NCBI GenBank assembly: GCA_964622075.1
Contig: CAZUMR010000030.1
Span: 1-8,013, forward strand
Direction: 5' to 3'
Source of the DNA: WAPX01 sp964622075
Lineage (GTDB): Archaea; Halobacteriota; Archaeoglobi; Archaeoglobales; Archaeoglobaceae
Length of the DNA stretch: 8,013 bases
Translations under genes and position numbers: made by a program
Notes under the pieces: generated by a model
Databases searched by the model: none
What the model was told of the DNA's origin: nothing
Seen by the model: the letters and a program-made list of their open reading frames with translations, nothing else
Shown: one piece after another, positions 1 to 4,971 of the stretch
How positions within the stretch are numbered: position 1 is the stretch's first letter
How the letters are laid out: each line of letters begins with the position of its first letter

Positions 1-86
1 ACTATTCTGTTCCTCTCAACGTAGCACCTTGCACATACGGGTGTATCGCTCTCTCTACCACATATTGCACACTTCACATTTCTCAT
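1..86 (-). CDS. Partial CxxC zinc-ribbon protein, possibly NMD3-like (N-terminus only)
   Basis: Reading leftward from an ATG at 86-84, 28 codons are open to the window edge, so only the N-terminus is visible. It starts MRNVKCAICGRE and contains two cysteine pairs, CAIC (residues 6-9) and CARC (18-21), followed by YVERNRI. This is a zinc-ribbon pattern with eight residues between the pairs. The second pair followed by a charged segment resembles the start of NMD3-family proteins, whose eukaryotic members are 60S ribosome export adaptors; that assignment is inference from a short stretch. A GGTG ribosome site lies five bases before the ATG. The gene diverges from the winged-helix-like gene at 263. 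It could equally be another small zinc-ribbon protein; the gene call is firmer than the family call. Confidence 0.6.
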   Translation of the reverse strand, partial: MRNVKCAICGRESDTPVCARCYVERNRI

Positions 87-130
87 TTAAACACCGGGAC
101 TTTAAACTGTAACTGTCTGTTTTGATAGCC

Positions 131-156
131 TTCTTAATGACTATTCTTAATGACTA
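131..156. repeat. Perfect 13-bp tandem duplication
   Basis: The 13-mer TTCTTAATGACTA occurs twice in direct succession (131-143 and 144-156) without mismatch. It lies between the inverted arms TTGATAG (122-128) and CTATCAA (154-160), the second arm overlapping the end of copy two. Confidence 0.9.
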
Positions 157-188
157 TCAACCATCTCACTTATCCATTTTAGAAATCC

Positions 189-196
189 TTAAATAT
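189..196 (+). promoter_or_regulatory. Probable TATA box for the 88-aa gene
   Basis: TTAAATAT, preceded by GAAATCC as a possible BRE, would place transcription start near 217. This gives a leader of about 46 bases before the ATG at 263 that carries the ribosome site GAGGTGAT at 251-258. Confidence 0.5.
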
Positions 197-220
197 CATC
201 ATTATCATAGCTATCATCCG
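194..220. repeat. Three-unit 9-bp tandem repeat (TATCATnnn)
   Basis: TATCAT recurs at exactly 9-bp spacing at 194, 203 and 212, giving units TATCATCAT, TATCATAGC and TATCATCCG. It overlaps the probable TATA box and transcription start of the gene at 263 and contains the 8-bp palindrome ATAGCTAT (207-214). It may be an operator, or simply another slippage product. Confidence 0.7.
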
Positions 221-250
221 GTAAACAGGTAAAAATGATAACAACAGTAA

Positions 251-258
251 GAGGTGAT
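251..258 (+). promoter_or_regulatory. Strong ribosome binding site fixing start at 263
   Basis: GAGGTGAT is fully complementary to the usual archaeal 16S rRNA 3' end (AUCACCUC) and ends four bases before ATG 263. It rules out the in-frame GTG at 254, which lies inside it. Confidence 0.8.
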
Positions 259-262
259 AAAT

Positions 263-529
263 ATGAGGCCAAAAGGTGTTCGCATAAAACCTGAAATAGT
301 TGTGGTAGACCCTTACCTCAGAAAAACACTGATCATGCTGATTGATGAACTGAATAAGATAAACTCCGCAACTGAAAACCAGGAGGAGTTAATAGTTGAA
401 ATGTTCATGAAATTCGGTCTCCTGGAAATTGATTCAAACGGAAAAATCAGACTGACTGAAAAAGGCAGAAAGCTTGTCAGAATGGAAGACTCAGCTCTTG
501 AACATATTGGCATTGAACATACAGACTGA
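263..529 (+). CDS. Small winged-helix-like protein, function unknown
   Basis: This gene encodes 88 residues starting MRPKGVRIKPEIVVV. I do not recognise a named family. Residues 16-33 look like a hydrophobic helix with charged flanks. Residues 41-73 (from EELIVEMFMKFGLLEI, then a DSNGK turn, then RLTEKGRKLV) have the shape of the recognition helix and wing of a winged-helix DNA-binding domain; LTEKGRKLV is a common ending in archaeal regulators. The protein is short for a complete regulator, so it may bind DNA as a dimer or bind a partner. The start is decided by GAGGTGAT at 251-258, four bases before ATG 263; a GTG inside that ribosome site (254) is in frame but implausible. There is no signal peptide or membrane segment. 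The RNase P RNA gene lies 63 bases downstream on the same strand but has its own promoter. Confidence 0.8.
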   Translation: MRPKGVRIKPEIVVVDPYLRKTLIMLIDELNKINSATENQEELIVEMFMKFGLLEIDSNGKIRLTEKGRKLVRMEDSALEHIGIEHTD

Positions 530-564
530 GATTGGTAAAAATGTCAGGTTCACCACCCGCTGCC

Positions 565-572
565 ATTAAATA
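565..572 (+). promoter_or_regulatory. TATA box of rnpB
   Basis: ATTAAATA is centred about 24 bases before position 593, the first base of the terminal P1 helix of the RNase P RNA. That is the normal archaeal TATA-to-start distance, so the transcript start and the mature 5' end probably coincide. Confidence 0.65.
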
Positions 573-592
573 CTGGTTGCGATAAAATCCAT

Positions 593-841
593 CTGGAGGG
601 GTGGAGGGCGGCTGACCGAAAGGAGGAAAGTCCCCCCACCGTAAGTGGCGGAGCCCCGCAAGGGGCTGTGCCGGGAGGCACGGCAACGGCACAGAAACGA
701 TACCCGCCTGAGGAAATGCGATGATTCCGGAAGGATGAGGTCACTCAGGCGGGATGAAACGGCCGACCCCGCCGGTGCAACGCTCTGCGGCTCAGACCGA
801 TGCCGCCTGAAACAGAAGGGGGCTTACTACCACCCCTCCGG
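593..841 (+). ncRNA. rnpB: RNase P RNA (archaeal)
   Basis: This is the catalytic RNA of ribonuclease P, which removes 5' leaders from precursor tRNAs. The ends are set by a 12-bp P1 helix: 593-604 pairs with 830-841, with a single G-U. The conserved core is plain: GGAGGAAAGTCC at 622-633 (CR-I), ACAGAAAC at 691-698, GATGAAACGGC from 754, and ACAGAAGGGGGCTTACT at 812-828 (CR-V). AGTCCCC (629-635) and GGGGCT (819-824) form P4 with the universal bulged U at 631. A 10-bp helix 703-712/744-753 forms P10/11, leading to P12. A GCAA tetraloop hairpin sits at 653-666. GGTGCAA at 774-780 resembles the L15 loop that binds the tRNA CCA end. At about 249 nt the RNA is compact; I could not settle type A versus type M. 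A 243-base reading frame inside it is an artefact. The gene converges with DUF99 with no spacer. Confidence 0.95.
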
Positions 842-1402
842 CTATGACTTTTTAGATTCCCCATACGCAAGAGCGGAGGCGACAAGGTGAGCAATTCTGA
901 GGCATTCCGGTATTTTACCGATGCATGTGGAAAGTTTTAAGTACATTCTTGCATCTTCGGCTGAACAGCCGGAGAAATGCACATAGACATCGTTTAGCCT
1001 TAAAGGTTCTCCAGCTCTCCTGAGAATTTCCATCCTCCTTTCGAAATCACCGGGTTTTTTGCTGGCCTTTTTTGCTGGAGTGACAAGTCTTTCTATAGAT
1101 GATTTTCTCTTGACAACACTTACAACAGCTCTACCGGTTTCTCTGGCTATCCTTTCTATATCTGCCACATTCATGCCTGCAAAAGTTATACCGTAGAGAA
1201 ATATACACGAGATCTGATTCCGGAACTTTGATGATAAAATCAGTTCCACTATTTTTTCGCTCACATCCAGACCATCGACCTCTATACCTGTGTACATGAA
1301 TCCCTCAACCCTGCAACCGGCTGTTACACAGCCCACGAGATGAGCTGAACTCTCTTTGAGAGACGTGAACCCATCATCAAATCCCACGAACCTTGGCTTC
1401 AT
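842..1402 (-). CDS. DUF99 family protein (UPF0215), endonuclease V-related fold
   Basis: This 186-residue protein begins MKPRFVGFDDGF and ends HLVASALAYGESKKS, both typical of the DUF99 (UPF0215) family found mainly in archaea. The middle segment LYGITFAGMNVADIERI (about 93-109) is also characteristic. The family is distantly related to endonuclease V, which cuts inosine-containing nucleic acid; the N-terminal Asp pair (D9, D10) may correspond to its metal site, but activity of DUF99 proteins is not established and this is inference. ATG 1402 is chosen because it aligns with the family N-terminus and because a TATA box at 1438-1445 predicts transcription starting near 1416, downstream of the alternative GTG at 1420. 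No membrane segment is present. The stop codon (844-842) touches the last base of rnpB on the opposite strand. It diverges from tRNA-Leu. Confidence 0.88.
   Translation of the reverse strand: MKPRFVGFDDGFTSLKESSAHLVGCVTAGCRVEGFMYTGIEVDGLDVSEKIVELILSSKFRNQISCIFLYGITFAGMNVADIERIARETGRAVVSVVKRKSSIERLVTPAKKASKKPGDFERRMEILRRAGEPLRLNDVYVHFSGCSAEDARMYLKLSTCIGKIPECLRIAHLVASALAYGESKKS
847..853 (+). terminator. Possible oligo-T terminator of rnpB
   Basis: CTTTTTA lies 6-12 bases past the end of the P1 helix. Archaeal polymerase stops at T-runs without needing a hairpin. If used, termination occurs inside the 3' end of the convergent DUF99 coding sequence. Confidence 0.4.
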
Positions 1403-1434
1403 CCCTGCACATCCCCGCACAGCCTAACCGAAGA

Positions 1435-1446
1435 GTTTATTTATAC
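1435..1446. promoter_or_regulatory. Shared bidirectional TATA element (DUF99 / tRNA-Leu)
   Basis: Read leftward the sequence is GTATAAATAAAC with a purine-rich CGAAA just upstream (BRE-like), about 39 bases before the DUF99 ATG. Read rightward it is GTTTATTTATAC, a TTTATTTATA element about 54 bases before the mature 5' end of tRNA-Leu, implying a leader of roughly 25-30 nt. No better TATA-like sequence lies between the two genes, so one element may serve both directions. Confidence 0.5.
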
Positions 1447-1493
1447 TTTCGAGGTGTTGTGAATTGAGAGAGATCGAGTGATAGTTGCAAGGT

Positions 1494-1577
1494 GCGGGGG
1501 TTGCCGAGCCAGGAAAAGGCGCCAGATTCAGGGTCTGGTCCCGTAGGGGTCCGAGGGTTCAAATCCCTCCCCCCGCA
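1494..1577 (+). tRNA. tRNA-Leu (anticodon CAG)
   Basis: This is an 84-base class II tRNA reading CUG leucine codons. The acceptor stem is GCGGGGG (1494-1500) paired with CCCCCGC (1570-1576), with discriminator A1577, the leucine identity base. The D-arm is at 1503-1520 (GCC/GGC). The anticodon stem CCAGA/TCTGG (1522-1526, 1534-1538) carries loop TTCAGGG, so the anticodon is C1529-A1530-G1531. A long variable arm with a CCC/GGG stem spans 1539-1552, and the T-arm GAGGG-TTCAAAT-CCCTC spans 1553-1569. CCA is not encoded and no intron is present. Confidence 0.97.
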
Positions 1578-1584
1578 TTTTTTT
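1578..1584 (+). terminator. Oligo-T terminator of tRNA-Leu
   Basis: Seven consecutive T residues start immediately after the discriminator base, the usual archaeal tRNA termination signal. Confidence 0.75.
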
Positions 1585-1786
1585 GAATGTACGAATGTAT
1601 GAATGAATTATGAATGAATAATGAATTTTTGTGAGAAGAGGGATCTGAAAGGATCAATTAAAGGATCAATTACTTGCTTGCTGAATCACTTGCTGAATCA
1701 GAACCAAACCAAGAAAACTATAAAATTGAAATTAAAATTAAAAAATAGTGGTGGCTTTAACTAGCTTTATTATTTAACTAACTTTA
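1585..1786. repeat. AT-rich convergent spacer built of short tandem duplications
   Basis: There is no coding sequence here. The spacer carries successive direct duplications with different units: GAATGTAC/GAATGTAT (1585-1600), TATGAATGAAT twice (1598-1619), AAAGGATCAATT twice (1648-1671), CTTGCTGAATCA twice (1677-1700), AAATTG then AAATTA twice (1723-1740), and a 17-bp pair with 15 matches (1756-1789) that reaches into the end of the glmM-like gene. The three middle pairs are perfect. About half of the spacer is accounted for by such pairs. Confidence 0.88.
1722..1745 (-). terminator. T-rich terminator of the glmM-like gene
   Basis: On the minus strand this reads as several T-runs (T6, T4, T3, T4) 40-65 bases past the stop codon of the mutase gene, matching the hairpin-free T-tract terminators of archaea. 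Confidence 0.55.
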
Positions 1787-1789
1787 TCA
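1756..1789. repeat. 17-bp imperfect tandem duplication overlapping glmM-like stop
   Basis: The unit at 1756-1772 and the unit at 1773-1789 match at 15 of 17 positions (TTTAACTAGCTTTAT against TTTAACTAACTTTAT in the first 15). The second copy includes the complete stop codon (1789-1787) of the mutase gene. Confidence 0.8.
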
Positions 1790-3145
1790 ACTCTCAAGAA
1801 TTTTCTTAACGACTTCTATACCCATTTCCAGAAGCTCTTTTGCTCTCCTTTCGGATTTTGATTCTGCCATTATTCTTGCTATCGGTTCTGTGCCTGAAGG
1901 CCTTATCAGTATCCATCCGTCCTCGTACTCAACTCTTGCCCCGTCTGTGAAGTCTGCCTCTGGAAAAGCTTCCTTCAATCCTTCAAGCAGCTTTAGCTTA
2001 TCCCTGCATGGAACTTTGGCTTTCAGAGTCACGTACTTTGGAATGTCTTTAACAAGCTCTGAAAGTTTCTTGCCCTCCTTGGCCATGAGCTCAAGAACTC
2101 TTGCAATGCTCATAGCCCCATCTCTTGCGAGCAGGTGCTCTGGAAAAACGAGACCACCGTTTCCCTCCCCACCAAATACGGCGTTAAGTTTGAGCATTGT
2201 CTCCGCAACAACTGGAGATCCTACTGCCGTGTATACTACCTCTCCTCCTGCCTCTCTGACGGCATCTTCCACACACTTTGATGATGAGACGGGAGTTACA
2301 ACAATTCCTCCACCATTTTTCTCCACGTAATATTTTGCCATCAGTGCAAGCATGACATCCTCGCTTACGAACTCTCCCCTTTCATCGACGAAAGTGGCTC
2401 TGTCTGCATCTCCATCATGTGCAACGCCAATATCGGCTCCCGCATCTTTAACACACTTCATGAGGAACTCAACGTTCTCTCTAACAGGTTCCGGATTTCT
2501 GCATGGAAAAGTCCCATCCGGATGTGCGTTTATGCTTATGCACTTGCATCCAAGCCTTCTCAGCAGTTCAGGACTTGTAACACATCCCGCACCGTTTCCA
2601 CAGTCGAGGACAACTTTGAATCCTCTGCTGGCTATTGCGTCCACGTCAACTTTTTCCATTATACCCTCTATGTACATTCTCCTGCAATCTTCAGCGTAAA
2701 CCCTGCCAACCCTGTCCCACGGAACTATCCTGTATGATTTGCTCATGTACATTTTTTCGCTTTCTTCATCCATCGACCTCGTAAACTCTCTTCCATCTTC
2801 CTGAATGAATTTTATTCCATTGTACTGCCTCGGATTGTGGCTTGCCGTAACAACAACTCCTCCAGCAATATCCTTGCTTTCCTTTACGTAGTACTGTAAG
2901 GCCGGTGTTGGAAGCAGACCCAGATCAACAACATCACAGCCAGCTGAAGTTATGCCGGCTATAACTGCACTTTTGAACATGGGGCTTGACAGCCTTGCAT
3001 CCATTCCAACAGCCAGCGTACCATCTCTGAGTGTGGCGATAACTCTTCCAAGGTTAACAGCCATTTCCACTGTTAACTCCTCATTTGCTACCCCTCTGAC
3101 ACCATCTGTACCAAAAAGCTTTCCAGCCCCGCCAATTCTGGTCAT
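1787..3145 (-). CDS. glmM: Phosphoglucosamine mutase-like alpha-D-phosphohexomutase
   Basis: This 452-residue enzyme moves phosphate between the C6 and C1 positions of a hexose phosphate, probably glucosamine-6-phosphate to glucosamine-1-phosphate, feeding UDP-GlcNAc for glycan synthesis in the cytoplasm. All four family motifs are present: TASHNP with the phosphorylated serine S102, the Mg-binding loop DGDADR (244-249), the sugar-binding loop GGEGNGG (325-331) and the phosphate-binding loop RPSGTEP (415-421). The N-terminal GKLFGTDGVRG supports GlmM-type rather than other phosphohexomutases, though archaeal members can also act on mannose phosphate and are often named phosphomannomutase. Length is normal. 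The start at ATG 3145 has no ribosome site; a TATA-like TAAAAATA at 3175-3168 suggests a leaderless message. It lies 93 bases after the ribH-aspC-membrane protein operon on the same strand, and its last codons overlap a 17-bp duplication. Confidence 0.92.
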   Translation of the reverse strand: MTRIGGAGKLFGTDGVRGVANEELTVEMAVNLGRVIATLRDGTLAVGMDARLSSPMFKSAVIAGITSAGCDVVDLGLLPTPALQYYVKESKDIAGGVVVTASHNPRQYNGIKFIQEDGREFTRSMDEESEKMYMSKSYRIVPWDRVGRVYAEDCRRMYIEGIMEKVDVDAIASRGFKVVLDCGNGAGCVTSPELLRRLGCKCISINAHPDGTFPCRNPEPVRENVEFLMKCVKDAGADIGVAHDGDADRATFVDERGEFVSEDVMLALMAKYYVEKNGGGIVVTPVSSSKCVEDAVREAGGEVVYTAVGSPVVAETMLKLNAVFGGEGNGGLVFPEHLLARDGAMSIARVLELMAKEGKKLSELVKDIPKYVTLKAKVPCRDKLKLLEGLKEAFPEADFTDGARVEYEDGWILIRPSGTEPIARIMAESKSERRAKELLEMGIEVVKKILES

Positions 3146-3167
3146 GTTCTTAATTTATACTGTCAGG

Positions 3168-3175
3168 TATTTTTA
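3168..3175 (-). promoter_or_regulatory. Probable TATA box of glmM-like gene
   Basis: On the minus strand TAAAAATA, preceded by ACAAAAC, is centred about 26 bases before ATG 3145, which predicts a leaderless transcript and agrees with the lack of a ribosome site. Confidence 0.5.
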
Positions 3176-3238
3176 GTTTTGTCAGTTTTCTGCTTGTGAT
3201 GCTTGTTTGTAGTGAGACCTGTGAACCCGTTAAATCAG

Positions 3239-3799
3239 TCAGTACCACTCTGCAGCCCATTCTACCAGTCCGCAGCCAAGCAAAACGTAGCGTACAACCT
3301 CTTTAAATTCTTCAGGAGCTTTTGATGGGTGAGGTTTGATGTGAATAACCGTGCCTGTACGTGGTTTAAATTGGAATAAGCTTTCTAAATATCCAACGTG
3401 CAGCCACGATCTGATTATTATCTGATAATTCCCAGTTCCAAGCCTACCAGTTTCTGTCTTTTCTTCTGCAGATTTCTCTGTACAGAATATGTCAAATTTA
3501 TATCCATAAAAAATAGATTTACATACTTTATATTTAAAATTCTTTTTACTCAATTCTTTTTCTGCCAGTTTAGCCAAGCATTCTGTTAAGTTTTCGGAAT
3601 ACAGAGCTTTTGACCATACATTCTTTTTTGCACTCAGGTAAATGCTGTATCCGAACAGCAACGCAAACACGACTGTCCATGCGAGCCCTGGTCCGGCAAC
3701 TTTCAGAGTAGATGGGTCTGCAAGAATCAGCTTGACTGTATACAGTATGATCCCGATAAGTACTATTTCCACCACAGCCACAGCAATCAGGGACAGCAA
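3239..3799 (-). CDS. Two-helix membrane protein of unknown function, TTG start
   Basis: I do not recognise this 186-residue protein. Residues 2-26 and about 35-55 are hydrophobic helices, followed by the basic SAKKNVWSK; the charge pattern suggests both ends face the cytoplasm. The remaining 130 residues form a soluble domain rich in Lys and Glu, with Cys at about 74, 93, 106 and 176. The C-terminus LVEWAAEWY is aromatic. The chosen start is TTG 3799, six bases after a G6 run (GGGGGGCCACGT) that could act as a weak ribosome site; no ATG is available, and GTG codons a few residues in are alternatives. It begins 16 bases after the aspC stop, so it is probably the last gene of the ribH-aspC operon. 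The stretch 3480-3600 is clearly richer in A+T than the neighbouring genes, which may reflect acquisition or weak constraint. Confidence 0.75.
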   Translation of the reverse strand: MLSLIAVAVVEIVLIGIILYTVKLILADPSTLKVAGPGLAWTVVFALLFGYSIYLSAKKNVWSKALYSENLTECLAKLAEKELSKKNFKYKVCKSIFYGYKFDIFCTEKSAEEKTETGRLGTGNYQIIIRSWLHVGYLESLFQFKPRTGTVIHIKPHPSKAPEEFKEVVRYVLLGCGLVEWAAEWY

Positions 3800-3815
3800 A
3801 CGTGGCCCCCCAATT

Positions 3816-4961
3816 TTAATGAGAGCCTATGAAATCTTTCAGCCTCTTCATCGCTTCTTCTATGTTTTCCATGCTCGTGGCATAGCTGAGCCTGATCCAC
3901 GTATCAAACGATTTTCCAAATGCCTTTCCTGGCGTTGTTGCCACGAACTTTTCTTTCAAAAACTCACTGCAGAACTCCATTGAATCCCTCTCCACATTTA
4001 CGAACATGTAAAATGCACCTCTGGGCGGTGCGTAATCGAGACCAATATCATCAAGCCACTTCATCATGGCATCCCTTCTCTTTCTGAACTCCCTGACCAT
4101 CTTATCCACACAGCTCTGGTCTCCTTTTAGAGCTTCAACTCCAGCGTACTGGACGAAAGAGGTCGGATGGCTTACGCTGTGTGACTGTATGCGCAGCATG
4201 TATTTCACTATCTCCTCCGGAGCTATTGCATATCCAAGCCTCCAGCCTGTCATTGAGTACGTCTTGGAGAAGCCGTTCACGATTATCGTTCTTTCAACCA
4301 TTCCATCAAGCGTAGCTATGCTCTTGAATTCTGTATCGAAGACTATCCTGTCGTATATTTCATCAGACAGAACAAGCAGGTTGTGGTCAACTGCGAGATC
4401 TCTCACCTTTTTCAGGAAACTCTCAGGATACACAACGCCAAGGGGATTGCTTGGAGAGTTTATCACGATCATCTTTGTTTTTGAGCTCACGTATTCCTCT
4501 ACAGGAGCATCATCAAATCCTTCGGAGTGTGGAACCCAGACAGCCTTTCCGCCTGCCATCGTAATGCATGGTTCATAGCTAACCCAGCTCGGGTCGAGGA
4601 GAATCACCTCATCTCCCTCGTTCAGTGTTGCAAGCATGGCCTCAAATATTGCGTACTTAGCACCGGGAGTCGCTATTACGTTCTCTGCCTTGGTATTGAT
4701 ACCTCTCTGCCTGTAATAATCCGCTACAGCCTCCAGCAGTTCTGGAATTCCCTTTGCGGGAGTGTAGAACGTCTTTCCCTCCCTCATTGCCTTTTCTGCT
4801 GCTCTGATTATGTGCTCGGGTGTGGGGAAGTCCGGCTCTCCAACGCCCATGTTTATTACTGGCTTCCCCTCTGCAGCAAGCCTCTTGGCCTCAGCAGAAA
4901 TAGCAAGGGTCGCAGAGGGCTGAACCCTCAGAACCCTCTCGTTCAGCTCAAAAATTATCAT
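3816..4961 (-). CDS. aspC: Aspartate aminotransferase-like class I/II aminotransferase
   Basis: This 381-residue PLP enzyme of fold type I transfers an amino group to 2-oxoglutarate, most likely from aspartate; aromatic or other amino acids cannot be excluded from sequence. The following numbers count from the GTG one codon upstream. PLP-binding Lys234 lies in NGFSKTYSMTGWRLGY; Asn173 is in SPSNPLG, Asp201 and Tyr204 in SDEIYDR, Arg242 in WRLG, and the substrate carboxylate-binding Arg358 in WIRLSYA. VGEPDFPTPEH and YTPAKGIPELLEAV at the N-terminus place it in the archaeal/bacterial AspC (I-gamma) group. The ATG at 4961 follows the ribH stop by ten bases; a GTG directly before it (4964) is an equal alternative. 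The G5 run before the start is too close for an ordinary ribosome site, so translational coupling to ribH is likely. Confidence 0.92.
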   Translation of the reverse strand: MIIFELNERVLRVQPSATLAISAEAKRLAAEGKPVINMGVGEPDFPTPEHIIRAAEKAMREGKTFYTPAKGIPELLEAVADYYRQRGINTKAENVIATPGAKYAIFEAMLATLNEGDEVILLDPSWVSYEPCITMAGGKAVWVPHSEGFDDAPVEEYVSSKTKMIVINSPSNPLGVVYPESFLKKVRDLAVDHNLLVLSDEIYDRIVFDTEFKSIATLDGMVERTIIVNGFSKTYSMTGWRLGYAIAPEEIVKYMLRIQSHSVSHPTSFVQYAGVEALKGDQSCVDKMVREFRKRRDAMMKWLDDIGLDYAPPRGAFYMFVNVERDSMEFCSEFLKEKFVATTPGKAFGKSFDTWIRLSYATSMENIEEAMKRLKDFIGSH

Positions 4962-4971
4962 CACCCCCGTA

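Larger units (their letters stand above)
87..262. promoter_or_regulatory. Divergent intergenic regulatory region
   Basis: This 176-base spacer separates the starts of two divergent genes and shows no coding sequence. It holds the ribosome sites of both genes, a TATA-like element for the rightward gene at 189-196, and four sets of short tandem repeats (105-116, 131-156, 194-220, 220-235). The 13-bp duplication at 131-156 lies within an inverted pair TTGATAG (122-128) / CTATCAA (154-160), which could be a regulator site. No clear TATA box was found for the leftward gene. Confidence 0.55.

Noticed and set aside
645..890. Open reading frame of 81 codons across the RNase P RNA
   Set aside because: It lies within the conserved structured RNA, has no ribosome site, and its codons follow RNA helices rather than a protein pattern.
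1403..1420. GTG 1420 as the DUF99 start
   Set aside because: The predicted transcription start (about 1416) lies downstream of it, and family members begin at MKPRF.
1585..1700. CRISPR array
   Set aside because: The repeats are tandem pairs of different units with no spacers and no cas genes.
1890..2737. Plus-strand reading frames opposite the mutase gene
   Set aside because: They are shadows of a well-supported gene, without ribosome sites or recognisable domains; the same holds for those opposite aspC, argS and the membrane protein.
3151..3160. GTATAAATTA (minus strand) as the glmM TATA box
   Set aside because: It is only about 11 bases before the ATG, so transcription would begin inside the coding sequence, where no early in-frame start exists.
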